Shown: piece by piece, positions 31,403 to 40,596 of the stretch
How positions within the stretch are numbered: the first letter of the stretch is position 1
Layout: each line of letters starts with the position of its first letter
Assembly: GCF_003315345.1 (NCBI RefSeq)
Contig: NZ_QNRO01000016.1
Coordinates: forward strand, 29,693-93,692
Source: Marinobacter pelagius
Lineage (GTDB): Bacteria; Pseudomonadota; Gammaproteobacteria; Pseudomonadales; Oleiphilaceae
Reading direction: 5' to 3'
DNA: 64,000 nucleotides
Translations under genes and position numbers: made by a program
The notes under the pieces: model-generated
Told to the model about the DNA's origin: nothing
Database searches by the model: none
Seen by the model: only the letters and a program-made list of their open reading frames with translations

Positions 31403-31666
31403 GGGGTCAGATGAAGGTTTTCATCAGACCCCAGTGCCGAACTCCGGGGGACAGCCTCCTCCTCAGGGGTCTGAAGAACTTGTTCTTCTGACCCCATGTT
31501 CACTTAAACTCTGGCTTGTGCTCTAACTCGGGGTCAGATGAAAGCGTTCATCAGACCCCTGTGCCGAACTCCGGGGTCTGAAGAAAACCTTCTTCTGACC
31601 CCATCTTCACTTCCCACCTGAGCCCGACCTGAACTCGGGGTCAGATGAAGGCCTTCATCAGACCCC
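31403..31666. repeat. GGGGTC palindrome cluster H (5 copies, alternating R-F-R-F-R)
   Basis: The copies are at 31403-31432 (R), 31466-31495 (F), 31530-31559 (R), 31573-31602 (F) and 31637-31666 (R). The strict alternation of orientation resembles BIME arrays. The R-to-F spacers share GTGCCGAACTCCGG, and the F-to-R spacers share a (G/C)TTCACTT start. They occupy the 3' half of the thiolase-DUF1302 gap. Confidence 0.95.
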
Positions 31667-31713
31667 GGTGCCCAGACCCCATCACAAAAAACCTCCCCTC
31701 CAACCCCTTCCTG

Positions 31714-31743
31714 TTGGTTGCAACCAAATTTCTTGTCTATAGT
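31714..31743 (+). promoter_or_regulatory. Candidate promoter with overlapping 14-bp palindrome upstream of DUF1302
   Basis: A perfect palindrome TTGGTTGCAACCAA lies at 31714-31727. Its first half could serve as a -35 (TTGGTT) with TATAGT at 31738-31743 as a -10 (18-bp spacing). The palindrome could be an operator for a regulator. This is sequence inference only. Confidence 0.35.
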
Positions 31744-31932
31744 GATTCACAGTGCGAAGTAACCGGGCGGCCGGCGAGGTGTGATAGCAAAATCATACTT
31801 TTGACTGATCAAAGCCCCGAACAGCGTTAGCTATAGTGCCAACATCACGAGCACTGTGCATGAAGCCTCCAATACATCGTGAACACCAATAATCAGAGCA
31901 GCGACTCAGAACAACAATGGAGTAGCCTTCCA

Positions 31933-33777
31933 ATGACAAGAAAAACTCATCAATGGCAGCGTTGGACCAAACTACCGCTGGCCGTGGCGATTGCTGCCGG
32001 TGCCGCCGGCCAGGCGTCCGCCTATTCGTTCTATATGGGAGACGTGGAAGCCCAGTTCAATACGACGCTGTCAGCTGGTGTTGGATGGCGGGTCGAGGAT
32101 CGGGACAAGCGACTGATCGCGCAGGGTAACCTGGGTCCCGAGTATGCCCCCGGCGGTGAACTGGAGAACATCGGTGCCTCCACCAACAACTACGATGACG
32201 GCAACCTGAACTTCGAGAGCGGCGATACCTACTCCAAGATTGTCAAAGGCAACAGTGAGCTGTTCCTGGATTACGCAGTGGATAGCGATACCCTGACCCG
32301 CGTCGGTGGCTTCGTTCGTGGCCGTTACTGGTACGATTTCGAACTCAAGGACGAAAGCCGCGCCGTGGACTACGTTGGCCAGCAGCGTGAACTGAACCCG
32401 GAAGCCAAGGACAACGCCTCAGGCGGTGAATTCCTGGATGCCTACGTCTTCTCCGACTGGTATTTCGGCAATGTGCCGGTGAGCTTGCGCTACGGCAAAC
32501 AGGTGTTGAGCTGGGGTGAGAGTACTTTCATCCAGGGCGGTATCAACACCATCAACCCGGTAGATGTGCCGGCTTTCCGGGCGCCGGGTTCCCAGCTGAA
32601 AGACGCGTTGCTGCCGGTTGAAATGTTCTACGCTTCCGCCGGTGTCACCCAGAACATTACCTTTGAAACCTTCGTCCAGACTGACTGGGAACCAGTGCGT
32701 CCGGATGATTGCGGTACGTTCTTCTCTACCAACGATTTCGCTGCCGATGGCTGTGGCCCGGTACTGTTGGCCGGTCAGCTGCCGGATTCCCAGGCATACG
32801 CCCAGGGTTTCATCGCGCCCCGTGTAGGTGATCGGGAGGCTGACGAGAAAGATCAGTTTGGCGTCGCCATGCGGTGGTACGTTCCAGCTCTGAACGATTC
32901 CGAACTCGGCTTCTACTACATCAAGTACAACAGCCGTTTGCCGTATGTCAGTGGTGTCGTAAATGACCCTGATAACGGTGTGAGCTTCCCGTCCTACTAC
33001 ATTGAGTACCCGGAGAACATCGATCTCTACGGCATCAGCATCAACACCACCACCCCGGGTGGCTGGTCTTTGGGCGCTGAATATAGCTTCCGAGAGAACT
33101 TGCCGCTGCAGTGGAACGCATTTGAGCTAATCTATGGTGGTTTGCAGCTCGATGATGCCGATGGAAACCCGGTTAGTCTTCTCGAACAACAACGTCTCGA
33201 AGAGGCAGGCCCTGGAGCGGACCTGTCTGGTACTGACGTCTCTGGTTGGGATCGCTTCAAGGTCTCACAGGCCCAGTTCACGTTGATCAAGTTCTTCGAT
33301 CAGGTCATGGGTGCAAGTCGTCTGTCCTTCATTACCGAGTTTGGCGCGACCTACGTCCATGACCTCCCAGACTATGACGAGGCGCAATACGGCCGCTCTG
33401 GTACGTTTGGTATTGGCACAAGGCCGAGTGGTGGTTGTGAGGCGCTGAACCTGAACGACAACTACTGCAACACTGAGGGCTTCACCACCGATTTCTCCTG
33501 GGGTTACCGCGCCCGCTTCGTGTGGGACTACCCGAACGCGATCGCCGGTATCAACCTGTCTCCGCAGCTGGCCTGGAGCCACGACGTGCAGGGCTACAGC
33601 CCGCAGCCGGGTGGCGCCTTCAACGAGGGTAGCAAGGCCATCGGCCTGTCCCTGCAGGCGGTGTACCAGAACAAGATCACCGGTGAGGTCGGTTACACAA
33701 ACTTTTTCGGCGGGAAGCCGTATAACGAGTTGACTGACCGAGATTTCGTGAGCGCGAGCGTTTCGTACTCCTTCTGA
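31933..33777 (+). CDS. DUF1302 outer-membrane-type protein
   Basis: This DUF1302 family protein has 614 residues with a signal peptide (MTRKTHQWQRWTKL..., cleavage near ASA-YSF). The mature part is rich in alternating aromatic/polar segments and ends in Phe (SASVSYSF), as expected for an outer-membrane beta barrel. DUF1302 and DUF1329 genes occur together in many Pseudomonas-like bacteria, often near hydrophobic-compound or ester metabolism and a LuxR regulator; the function is not established. ATG 31933 begins the signal peptide and has GGAG upstream; a GTG at 31879 is less likely. Confidence 0.85.
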   Translation: MTRKTHQWQRWTKLPLAVAIAAGAAGQASAYSFYMGDVEAQFNTTLSAGVGWRVEDRDKRLIAQGNLGPEYAPGGELENIGASTNNYDDGNLNFESGDTYSKIVKGNSELFLDYAVDSDTLTRVGGFVRGRYWYDFELKDESRAVDYVGQQRELNPEAKDNASGGEFLDAYVFSDWYFGNVPVSLRYGKQVLSWGESTFIQGGINTINPVDVPAFRAPGSQLKDALLPVEMFYASAGVTQNITFETFVQTDWEPVRPDDCGTFFSTNDFAADGCGPVLLAGQLPDSQAYAQGFIAPRVGDREADEKDQFGVAMRWYVPALNDSELGFYYIKYNSRLPYVSGVVNDPDNGVSFPSYYIEYPENIDLYGISINTTTPGGWSLGAEYSFRENLPLQWNAFELIYGGLQLDDADGNPVSLLEQQRLEEAGPGADLSGTDVSGWDRFKVSQAQFTLIKFFDQVMGASRLSFITEFGATYVHDLPDYDEAQYGRSGTFGIGTRPSGGCEALNLNDNYCNTEGFTTDFSWGYRARFVWDYPNAIAGINLSPQLAWSHDVQGYSPQPGGAFNEGSKAIGLSLQAVYQNKITGEVGYTNFFGGKPYNELTDRDFVSASVSYSF

Positions 33778-33810
33778 TCCGGAAACAATTCGTCTGACGA
33801 GGAAACCTAA

Positions 33811-35172
33811 ATGAGACTGAACAAGAAACTACTGACCACGGGTATCCTGGCTGCCAGTCTGTCTGCCGGCCAGGCCTGGGGTGCGGTTTCTGCGGCGGAG
33901 GCGGCCAAGCTGGGTGACTCCCTGACACCAATGGGCGCCGAAAAAGCTGGTAATGGTGGAGCCATTCCTGCCTGGGACGGTGGTCTGACAACCCCGCCTG
34001 CGGACTATAAGGGTGACGGGATCTATGTAAACCCGTTCCCGAACGAGAAGCCCAAGTTCGTAATTGACCAGAGCAACGTGGACCAGTACGTCGACAACCT
34101 GTCGCCTGGCCAGGTCGCGATGATCAAGAAATACGACGACTACTTCATGCCCGTGTACGAGACTCACCGTACCGCAGCCTATCCTGATCATGTCATGGAG
34201 CAGACTGTCGAGAATGCCACCAAGACTGAGCTGATCAAGGATGGCAACGGCCTGGGCAACTACCAGAGTGCAACGCCGTTCCCGATCCCGCAGAACGGTC
34301 TGGAAGTGATCTGGAACCACATCACCCGCTATCGTGGCGGTTCCGTCCAGCGTAACGTTGGCCAGGTCACTCCGACCGCCGACGGTGACTTCTCCGTCGT
34401 GCGTTTCGAAGACGAACTGACCTGGAGAACCTACCTTGAAGACTACGAGCCGGGCGACGACCCGAACGTACTCTTCTACTTCCGTCAGGCTATCACCGCG
34501 CCTGCGCGCCTGGCCGGTAACGTGCTGCTGGTCCATGAAACCATCGACCAGGTCGCTGAGCCCCGCCGTGCGTGGATCTACAACGCCGGTCAGCGTCGGG
34601 TCCGTCGTGCACCGCAGGTAGCCTACGATGGTCCGGGTACTGCAGCCGACGGTATGCGTACCTCTGACAACTTCGACATGTTTAACGGTGCCCCGGACAA
34701 ATACAACTGGGAGCTGGTGGGCAAGAAGGAAATGTATATCCCGTACAACTCCTACGAGCTGATGGACCCGGACCTGACCTATGACCAGATCGTCAAGGCC
34801 GGTCACATCAACCAGGACTTCACCCGCTACGAACTGCACCGGGTATGGCATGTGCGCGCAACCCTGAAAGAAGGCGAGCGCCACATCTACGCCCAGCGTG
34901 ACTTCTTCATCGACGAAGACAGCTGGCAAGCGTCCGTCATCGACCACTACGACGGTCGTGGCGAACTCTGGCGCGTAGCCGAAGCCCATGCGGTCCAGTT
35001 CTACGATCAGGTTGTACCCTGGTATGCCATCGAAACCCTGTACGATCTCCTCTCCGGTCGCTACCTGGCCCTCGGCCTGACCAACGAGGAAGAGAACCCG
35101 TACACCTTCGGCATCGACCGCCGCTCCCGAGACTACACCCCGGCCGCCCTGCGCCGCGCGGGTACCCGTTAA
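33811..35172 (+). CDS. DUF1329 periplasmic/outer-membrane lipid-related protein
   Basis: This DUF1329 protein has 453 residues with a signal peptide (cleavage near AWG-AVSA). The mature protein begins with the family stretch AAKLGDSLTPMGAEKAGN...IPAWDGG. DUF1329 is distantly related to LolA/LolB-like lipid-binding folds. It follows the DUF1302 gene by 33 bp and surely shares its transcript; the pair probably acts in the envelope, perhaps in transport or hydrolysis of hydrophobic substrates (inference from family context). Confidence 0.86.
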   Translation: MRLNKKLLTTGILAASLSAGQAWGAVSAAEAAKLGDSLTPMGAEKAGNGGAIPAWDGGLTTPPADYKGDGIYVNPFPNEKPKFVIDQSNVDQYVDNLSPGQVAMIKKYDDYFMPVYETHRTAAYPDHVMEQTVENATKTELIKDGNGLGNYQSATPFPIPQNGLEVIWNHITRYRGGSVQRNVGQVTPTADGDFSVVRFEDELTWRTYLEDYEPGDDPNVLFYFRQAITAPARLAGNVLLVHETIDQVAEPRRAWIYNAGQRRVRRAPQVAYDGPGTAADGMRTSDNFDMFNGAPDKYNWELVGKKEMYIPYNSYELMDPDLTYDQIVKAGHINQDFTRYELHRVWHVRATLKEGERHIYAQRDFFIDEDSWQASVIDHYDGRGELWRVAEAHAVQFYDQVVPWYAIETLYDLLSGRYLALGLTNEEENPYTFGIDRRSRDYTPAALRRAGTR

Positions 35173-35187
35173 AGGGAAATTGGCACA

Positions 35188-35438
35188 GGGGTCTGATAAA
35201 CCCCAGGGGTCTGATGAACTGGTTCATCTGACCCCATTTTCACTCTAACCCGGGGTCTGAAGAACCTGTTCTTCTGACCCCAGTGCCCACACCCCAGGGG
35301 TCTGATGAAAGCCTTCATCTGACCCCATCTTCACTTCAACTCGGAGTCGGCTACACCCCAGGGGTCTGATGAAATCCTTTTCATCTGACCCCATCTTTAA
35401 CCTAACTCGGGGTCAGAAGAACAAGTTCTTCAGACCCC
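35188..35438. repeat. GGGGTC palindrome cluster I (5 copies plus a truncated one)
   Basis: A truncated copy (GGGGTCTGATAAACCCC) lies at 35188-35204. Full copies are at 35206-35235 (F), 35252-35281 (F), 35297-35326 (F), 35361-35392 (F, 32 bp) and 35409-35438 (R). They fill most of the 418-bp gap between DUF1329 and the LuxR regulator. The remaining 150 bp (35439-35590) probably carry the regulator promoter, but no clear site was seen. Confidence 0.95.
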
Positions 35439-35590
35439 AGTGCCTCCCCCCCAAGCCCCAAATCTTTGCAGCCCAACCCCCCTTTGGTTTAACCTTCCTC
35501 TCATACTAAAGGCGCACCCCAAGCAGGTGGCCACTCAAAAGTCATTGGATTCTTCCAATTGCGGCACAGGACGTATCGCCGTCCGGCCGG

Positions 35591-38299
35591 TTGTCAGCGG
35601 GGCAGTGTGTGAAACCATTCAGTGACGGCAAGGCCGCCAACGACGAATTTCAGTCTGCCAATAACGGCCTTCAGCGTGGGGAGCTGGTGCGCGATCTTCT
35701 TCGCCAGCGCGTCCGGGTACCATCGATGCCGAGCGATATGCTTCCTCGGCCGGTTGTCAATGAGTGGATAAACCAGGCCATATCACCCAGCCATGCGGTG
35801 CTTGTCGAAGCACCCAGCGGGTACGGTAAATCCCATTCTGTTCTGAGCGCCCTGAGTAGCCGCTATGCCAGTGACAATGAACTCCGCTGGGTCTCACTGA
35901 CGCCGCAGGATAACGCACCCACCCGATTCCTGACCCTGCTTTCCATGGCCTTTGACATGCCCGAAGCGCTGGAAAGCGCGTTGCAGGGCGGCGCCGGTTT
36001 TTCCGATGCCCTGGCCATGATGCTCGTGGCCCATGCCCGCCAGTCGGATGGTGCCATGCAGGTACTGGTGCTGGATAACCTGCACAGCCTGAGTAATCCC
36101 GCGGTGACGCCATTGCTGCAGCAATTGACCAAAGACCTGCCGGCCAACCTGTGTGCCGTGCTGATTTCCCGCCGTGGTCTGCCGTTTGAAACCCACGCGC
36201 TGGAGCTGGAAAACCGGTTCACCCGTCTTGGAAGCTCAGTTTTCGAGTTTTCCCGCCCCGAGACCTTTGAGTTCTTCAGCCAGGAACTGGCCGCCAACAA
36301 ACTGACCAGCGTGGCGGTGGACAACCTTTACGATCTCACCGAAGGCTGGGCGACTCCTTTGGCCCTCTATCGCCGCGAGGTACAGCGTGAGCTGGAACGC
36401 AAACCGATTCAGGAAAGCGCGAGCGTAGAGCGTTTCCTCAAAGACTCCGTCCTGGGCGGACTGACACCGGGCCAGGTCCGCTCGGTTCGCGCCATCGCCG
36501 AACTCGAGCTCTGCTCCGATGAACTGCTGCTGGCACTACAGTCGGCGCTGCCCGAGGTAGCCTTGTTGCCCTCCCAGGTCTTTGAGCAGGGCCTGCCGAT
36601 CCGCCCCATGCCAGGTCGCGGCCGTTGGTACCGCCTGAACCCGTTGATGCAGGAATGGCTGCGCACCTCCCCGATGACCGGGTACGAAGCCCGGATGACG
36701 ATCGCCAGTCGCTGGTTCGGCGAGCGCGAACAGTTTCCGGAGGCGCTGCGGTATGCCCTGTTGGCGGGCAACGGCGACGAGGTGATCCGGATTGCCTCTG
36801 AAGGCTCCGAAGCCTTGTTGCTGGGCCAGGACACCGCCTCACTGCTTCGGTTACGCAAAAGCCTGCCGGTAACCCTGCTCGAGCGCAGCGCCCGCCTGCG
36901 GATCGTGTACAGCTGGGTCCACGCCATCGGCGGCCAGTTCAAGCAGGCGAGGGCGCTGCTGGATGATCTCTCTGAGGAGGATCGGGAAGAACACAATGCC
37001 CGCATTGCCGCGCTCCAGGCCTTTATCCTGCGGGGTGAGGGCAAAGTTCAGCCGGCCCTGGAAATGGCCGATCAGGCCCTGGCTGAGGGCGATCTGTCGC
37101 CTCAGGGCCAGCTGGTCACCCAGATCGTGCGTTCCAGCGCCCTGTGCGCGGCCGGGAACTTTGCCGAAGCCCGGGAGGCCAACCGCGCCGCCGCGCGCCT
37201 GGCCAGAGAAGCGGGCGATTCCGGCTCCGAAGCCCTGGCGGTGTATTCGCATGCCCGCATCGAGTTGGGCAAGGGCGCGCTTCGCCATGCCGAGCAGCTG
37301 CTGCGCACCGGTCTGGATACCGCCATGCAGGAATTGGCAAGGCCAGCCCGGATCGGGGAAACCCGCCTGCAACTGAACCTGGTGCTGGTGCTGTGGCATC
37401 AGGGCCGGATCGCCGAGGCCGATCGCCTGTTGGTACTCTGTGGCCGGCACGCCGAGCAGACCCGAGACCTGGGCCTGCTGCTGGCCATGGCGATCCGCGT
37501 ACTCATTTGCCGGTCAGAGAACCGCCTGGAAGACGCCTTCGTCTGGATCGGCCGCGCCGAACGGACCATGCATGCCTGGCAGGTGGATGAATCCCTGTTT
37601 GTGCCGGTTCTGGAAGCTTTGAAAGCAACGTGCTGGCTGGCCCAGAACCAGATCGAGAGCGCCGTCCAGGCCCTCCAGAAACTCCAGCCCTACCGGGATG
37701 GCGGCTGCGTACCCGAGCTGTTCCCCATGATGCCCGGCCTGCTCGACTGCCTGCAGGTCCGCTTAGACCTGGCGAGAGGCGACGGCATCCGCGCCCGGGA
37801 AACCCTCCACGGCATCCGCGAGCGCTACGGCAAGGCCATCCCCTGGGGCGTCGAACTGCACATCCGTCTGCTGGAGGCCGTATTGCTGAATGAAGAGAAA
37901 GGCCTGGTCCCGGCGCGCAAGGTGCTGGCAACGGTAGTCGAAGAAGCGGCGACGGAACACTTCATCAGCCCCTTCACCGAACTGCGCGGGGAGCTTCAGG
38001 AACTGATGGAGAAAAGCTACGGCCAGCTGGAAGACAGCAAGTTCAAGGACAATCTCGGCAATCTCTTCGGCATCAAAGCCTCCACGGCAGGCGCCGAAAC
38101 CCTCGCCGAACCCATCAGCGACCGGGAACAGGCCGTCCTTGAACTCATCGCCAAAGGCCTCTCCAACCAGGAAATCGCCGACAAGCTGCATATCTCCCTG
38201 CACACTGTGAAAACCCATGCCAGGCGGATCAATGCGAAGTTGGAGGTGAAGTCCAGGACCCAGGCGATTGTGAGGGCAAGGGAGCTGGGGCTGCTTTGA
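35591..38299 (+). CDS. Large MalT-like LuxR-family transcriptional regulator
   Basis: This is a LuxR-type activator of about 902 residues with the MalT/LAL layout. It has an N-terminal P-loop (VEAPSGYGKSH, about residue 75), an NTPase/sensor region, a long helical TPR-like middle part (about 380-800), and a C-terminal LuxR helix-turn-helix (ISDREQAVLELIAKGLSNQEIADKLHISLHTVKTHARRI, split here only by reading). The start is uncertain: TTG 35591 or GTG 35609 both fit poorly to a ribosome-binding site. Its position directly after DUF1302-DUF1329 suggests that it controls that pair. Confidence 0.87.
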   Translation: MSAGQCVKPFSDGKAANDEFQSANNGLQRGELVRDLLRQRVRVPSMPSDMLPRPVVNEWINQAISPSHAVLVEAPSGYGKSHSVLSALSSRYASDNELRWVSLTPQDNAPTRFLTLLSMAFDMPEALESALQGGAGFSDALAMMLVAHARQSDGAMQVLVLDNLHSLSNPAVTPLLQQLTKDLPANLCAVLISRRGLPFETHALELENRFTRLGSSVFEFSRPETFEFFSQELAANKLTSVAVDNLYDLTEGWATPLALYRREVQRELERKPIQESASVERFLKDSVLGGLTPGQVRSVRAIAELELCSDELLLALQSALPEVALLPSQVFEQGLPIRPMPGRGRWYRLNPLMQEWLRTSPMTGYEARMTIASRWFGEREQFPEALRYALLAGNGDEVIRIASEGSEALLLGQDTASLLRLRKSLPVTLLERSARLRIVYSWVHAIGGQFKQARALLDDLSEEDREEHNARIAALQAFILRGEGKVQPALEMADQALAEGDLSPQGQLVTQIVRSSALCAAGNFAEAREANRAAARLAREAGDSGSEALAVYSHARIELGKGALRHAEQLLRTGLDTAMQELARPARIGETRLQLNLVLVLWHQGRIAEADRLLVLCGRHAEQTRDLGLLLAMAIRVLICRSENRLEDAFVWIGRAERTMHAWQVDESLFVPVLEALKATCWLAQNQIESAVQALQKLQPYRDGGCVPELFPMMPGLLDCLQVRLDLARGDGIRARETLHGIRERYGKAIPWGVELHIRLLEAVLLNEEKGLVPARKVLATVVEEAATEHFISPFTELRGELQELMEKSYGQLEDSKFKDNLGNLFGIKASTAGAETLAEPISDREQAVLELIAKGLSNQEIADKLHISLHTVKTHARRINAKLEVKSRTQAIVRARELGLL

Positions 38300-38316
38300 G
38301 AGGTGAGCCTACCCCA

Positions 38317-38624
38317 GGGGTCTGAAGAATTTCTTTCTTCTGACCCCGAGTTTCATGTCCAAGTTGGGGTCAGATGAACAAGTTCATCAGACCCCTGAGT
38401 AACACCCCAGGGGTCTGAAGAAGTCCCTTCTTCTGACCCCGAGTTAACGGTCTAAAATGGGGTCAGATGAACAAGTTCATCAGACCCCTGAGTAACGCCC
38501 CAGGGGTCTGAAGAAGTTCCTTCTTCTGACCCCGAGTTAGCGGTCTAAAATGGGGTCAGATGAACAAGTTCATCAGACCCCTGAGTTATCCCCAGGGGTC
38601 TGAAGAAAACCTTCTTCTGACCCC
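38317..38624. repeat. GGGGTC palindrome cluster J (7 copies) with a 93-bp tandem composite unit
   Basis: The copies are at 38317-38347 (F), 38366-38395 (R), 38410-38440 (F), 38459-38488 (R), 38503-38533 (F), 38552-38581 (R) and 38595-38624 (F). Starts of R copies are exactly 93 bp apart (38366, 38459, 38552). The R-spacer-F-spacer unit 38366-38458 is repeated almost identically at 38459-38551, with a third partial unit after it. All F copies here have the GAAGAA arm and all R copies the GATGAA arm. Confidence 0.97.
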
Positions 38625-38643
38625 AACTTAGCGCCAGGCACCC

Positions 38644-39537
38644 TCACTCCCCCTTCAACTCCCCAATCCGGGCATCCTTCTCCGCCCAAATCTGACTAAC
38701 CCACCGCTGAAACGCCACCCGCGTCTCCCGGTCGTTCTCGTAATCCATGCCCAGGAACTGCTTCGGCACTTCCCGCACCCTGACATCAATCACAATGCGC
38801 CGGATCCGCCCACACAGGTAATCCCAGAACCCCTTGCGCCCATCGGGATACACAATGGTCACATCCAGCATGGTATGAATCATCTCCCCCATGGCCCCGA
38901 ACACAAACGCGGTCCCCCCAGCCCGGGGCTTGAGCAGGTGTTTGTAGGGCGAGTTCTGCCGCTCGTGCTTTTCCGGAGTAAACCGGGTGCCTTCCATGAA
39001 GTTGAAGATGGTCACCGGCGTATAGCGGAACTTCTCACACGCAGCCTGGGTGGCGGCGATGTCCTTGCCTTTTAGTTCCGGGCGTTTGGCAATTTGCTCT
39101 TTGGTATGGCGATGCATGAACGGAAAATCCAGCGCCCACCAGGCGATGCCGAGCAGGGGCACCCAGATCAGCTGTTTCTTCAGGAAGAACTTGAGCAGGG
39201 GAATGCGGCTGTTGAGCACGTACTGGATGGCAGGAATATCGGCCCAGCTCTGGTGGTTGCAGGTGACAAAATACCAGTGCTCACGGCTCAGGTTCTTCAC
39301 CCCGCGCACATCCCACTCCACCTTGTGCAGCACGTCCATCAGCAGGTTGTTGAACCCGATCCACACCCAGGCAATGTTGTTGAGCACCACGGTGCAGGCC
39401 TTGCGCACCGGCGTCACCGGAATAATCAGCTTGATCAGTGCGAACAGTAGCAGGAAGGGGAACAGGATCAGGGTATTCAACAAAATCGACAAGGCCGCCA
39501 AAGTCCCCTTCAGCGGCGCAGGCAGAAAATCAAGCAT
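38644..39537 (-). CDS. 1-acylglycerol-3-phosphate-type acyltransferase (YihG-like)
   Basis: This is a PlsC-superfamily membrane acyltransferase of 297 residues, closest in pattern to YihG. Two N-terminal membrane segments precede the HX4D motif in NHQSWAD and the EGTR motif in FMEGTRFTPEK. It probably acylates lysophosphatidic acid with a preference that cannot be read from sequence. It is upstream of and co-oriented with no other lipid gene in the window. Confidence 0.88.
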   Translation of the reverse strand: MLDFLPAPLKGTLAALSILLNTLILFPFLLLFALIKLIIPVTPVRKACTVVLNNIAWVWIGFNNLLMDVLHKVEWDVRGVKNLSREHWYFVTCNHQSWADIPAIQYVLNSRIPLLKFFLKKQLIWVPLLGIAWWALDFPFMHRHTKEQIAKRPELKGKDIAATQAACEKFRYTPVTIFNFMEGTRFTPEKHERQNSPYKHLLKPRAGGTAFVFGAMGEMIHTMLDVTIVYPDGRKGFWDYLCGRIRRIVIDVRVREVPKQFLGMDYENDRETRVAFQRWVSQIWAEKDARIGELKGE

Positions 39538-39577
39538 TCCGTGTGTTCTCTGGTTTTTTGCGGGTTAGCAGTGTCTG

Positions 39578-40507
39578 TCAGCCTTCGGCGGCGGTTCCGG
39601 TGTCAGCAGTACGGCCCGGGAGTAGCCGGCTCTCGGCGTCGGTGGAGGCCAGTTGCTGCAGGTCTGACGGTGCCCGATCTGTTACGGCATCCCGGAAATC
39701 CTCATCGTAGAAGCCCAGGTTGTTGTAATGGATCATCGACCGGATCTCTTGTACGTATTCTTCGCCCCGTTCGGAATAGCCAAGCAGGCCTTCCGCCATT
39801 TCGAGGCCGGACAGGGGATTCTCGGAGCGACGGTCCTGCAGCCGGACGTCCCGCAGGGTTTGATAGGTTTCATGCCGGTTCAGGTTCTGGATATACGCCC
39901 GCACCGAGCGATAGGGCGAGGCAAACTTGGCCACCTCATGACTCGCCCCCTCGACCCGGTTCTTCGGCACCAGTCCGCAACCCTTGGAGAAGCACCACTG
40001 ACCGAACAGGTTGTTGCCCTGGCGGGCAAAACGGGACGTGCCCCAGGCGGATTCGTTGGCAGCCTGGGCCAATACCAGAGAAGGAGGAATCACATCCAGG
40101 CGTTTTTTAAGGAGCTTGAACTGCTCAGGGCTACCGGTGGCAGCATCGATCCTGAGGCGTTCGGCCTGGTCATTGAGCCATCGCTTTTCGCTCGAAGTCA
40201 GCTCGGTTTTCTGCTCCAGCCGCAGCAGATAACTCCGCTCCAGCAGGATCCGGGAGTTGGCCAGCACAATGCGCGGATACAGAAACGAGAAGAACGCCGC
40301 CTTTTTCTCGGTGGTATCCCGGTAGGTCGAGAAGTCCGGCAGCGGATCGTCGGCCCACTCGGGCAGGGCCGGCAGTTCACCAAGCGCAACTTCGGAGCCG
40401 TCATGGTTTCTGTCACCAAAGCTTCCGGGCGGAATATAGAAACCACCGCCAATTGCAAAGGCAATCATCGGAATAAGGAACAGCAGTGCCCGGCGACCAG
40501 CAGTCAT
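39578..40507 (-). CDS. Bax-like peptidoglycan glucosaminidase
   Basis: This glucosaminidase-domain protein (309 residues) has an N-terminal signal anchor (about residues 5-25). The catalytic Glu region is AQAANESAWGTSRFARQGNNLFGQWCF, which fits the Bax/FlgJ-type N-acetylglucosaminidase family. The later family feature YRSVRAYIQNLNRHETYQTLR is also seen. It likely acts in the periplasm on peptidoglycan. ATG 40507 has GAGAGG upstream. Confidence 0.87.
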   Translation of the reverse strand: MTAGRRALLFLIPMIAFAIGGGFYIPPGSFGDRNHDGSEVALGELPALPEWADDPLPDFSTYRDTTEKKAAFFSFLYPRIVLANSRILLERSYLLRLEQKTELTSSEKRWLNDQAERLRIDAATGSPEQFKLLKKRLDVIPPSLVLAQAANESAWGTSRFARQGNNLFGQWCFSKGCGLVPKNRVEGASHEVAKFASPYRSVRAYIQNLNRHETYQTLRDVRLQDRRSENPLSGLEMAEGLLGYSERGEEYVQEIRSMIHYNNLGFYDEDFRDAVTDRAPSDLQQLASTDAESRLLPGRTADTGTAAEG

Positions 40508-40596
40508 AGAACCTCTCGTCAAAATGGATATGGCAACGATTATAACAGTTTATACGCGCGGGGCTCTGGCCGGGATTTCCGAACCCCGCAGTGGTC

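Noticed and set aside
31645..31830. Small gene starting MKAFIRP
   Set aside because: The start is the internal ATG of a palindrome; the downstream codons are intergenic sequence.
38317..38624. Regularly spaced repeats as a CRISPR array
   Set aside because: The repeats are full palindromes in alternating orientation, the spacers are themselves repeated, not unique, and there are no cas genes.
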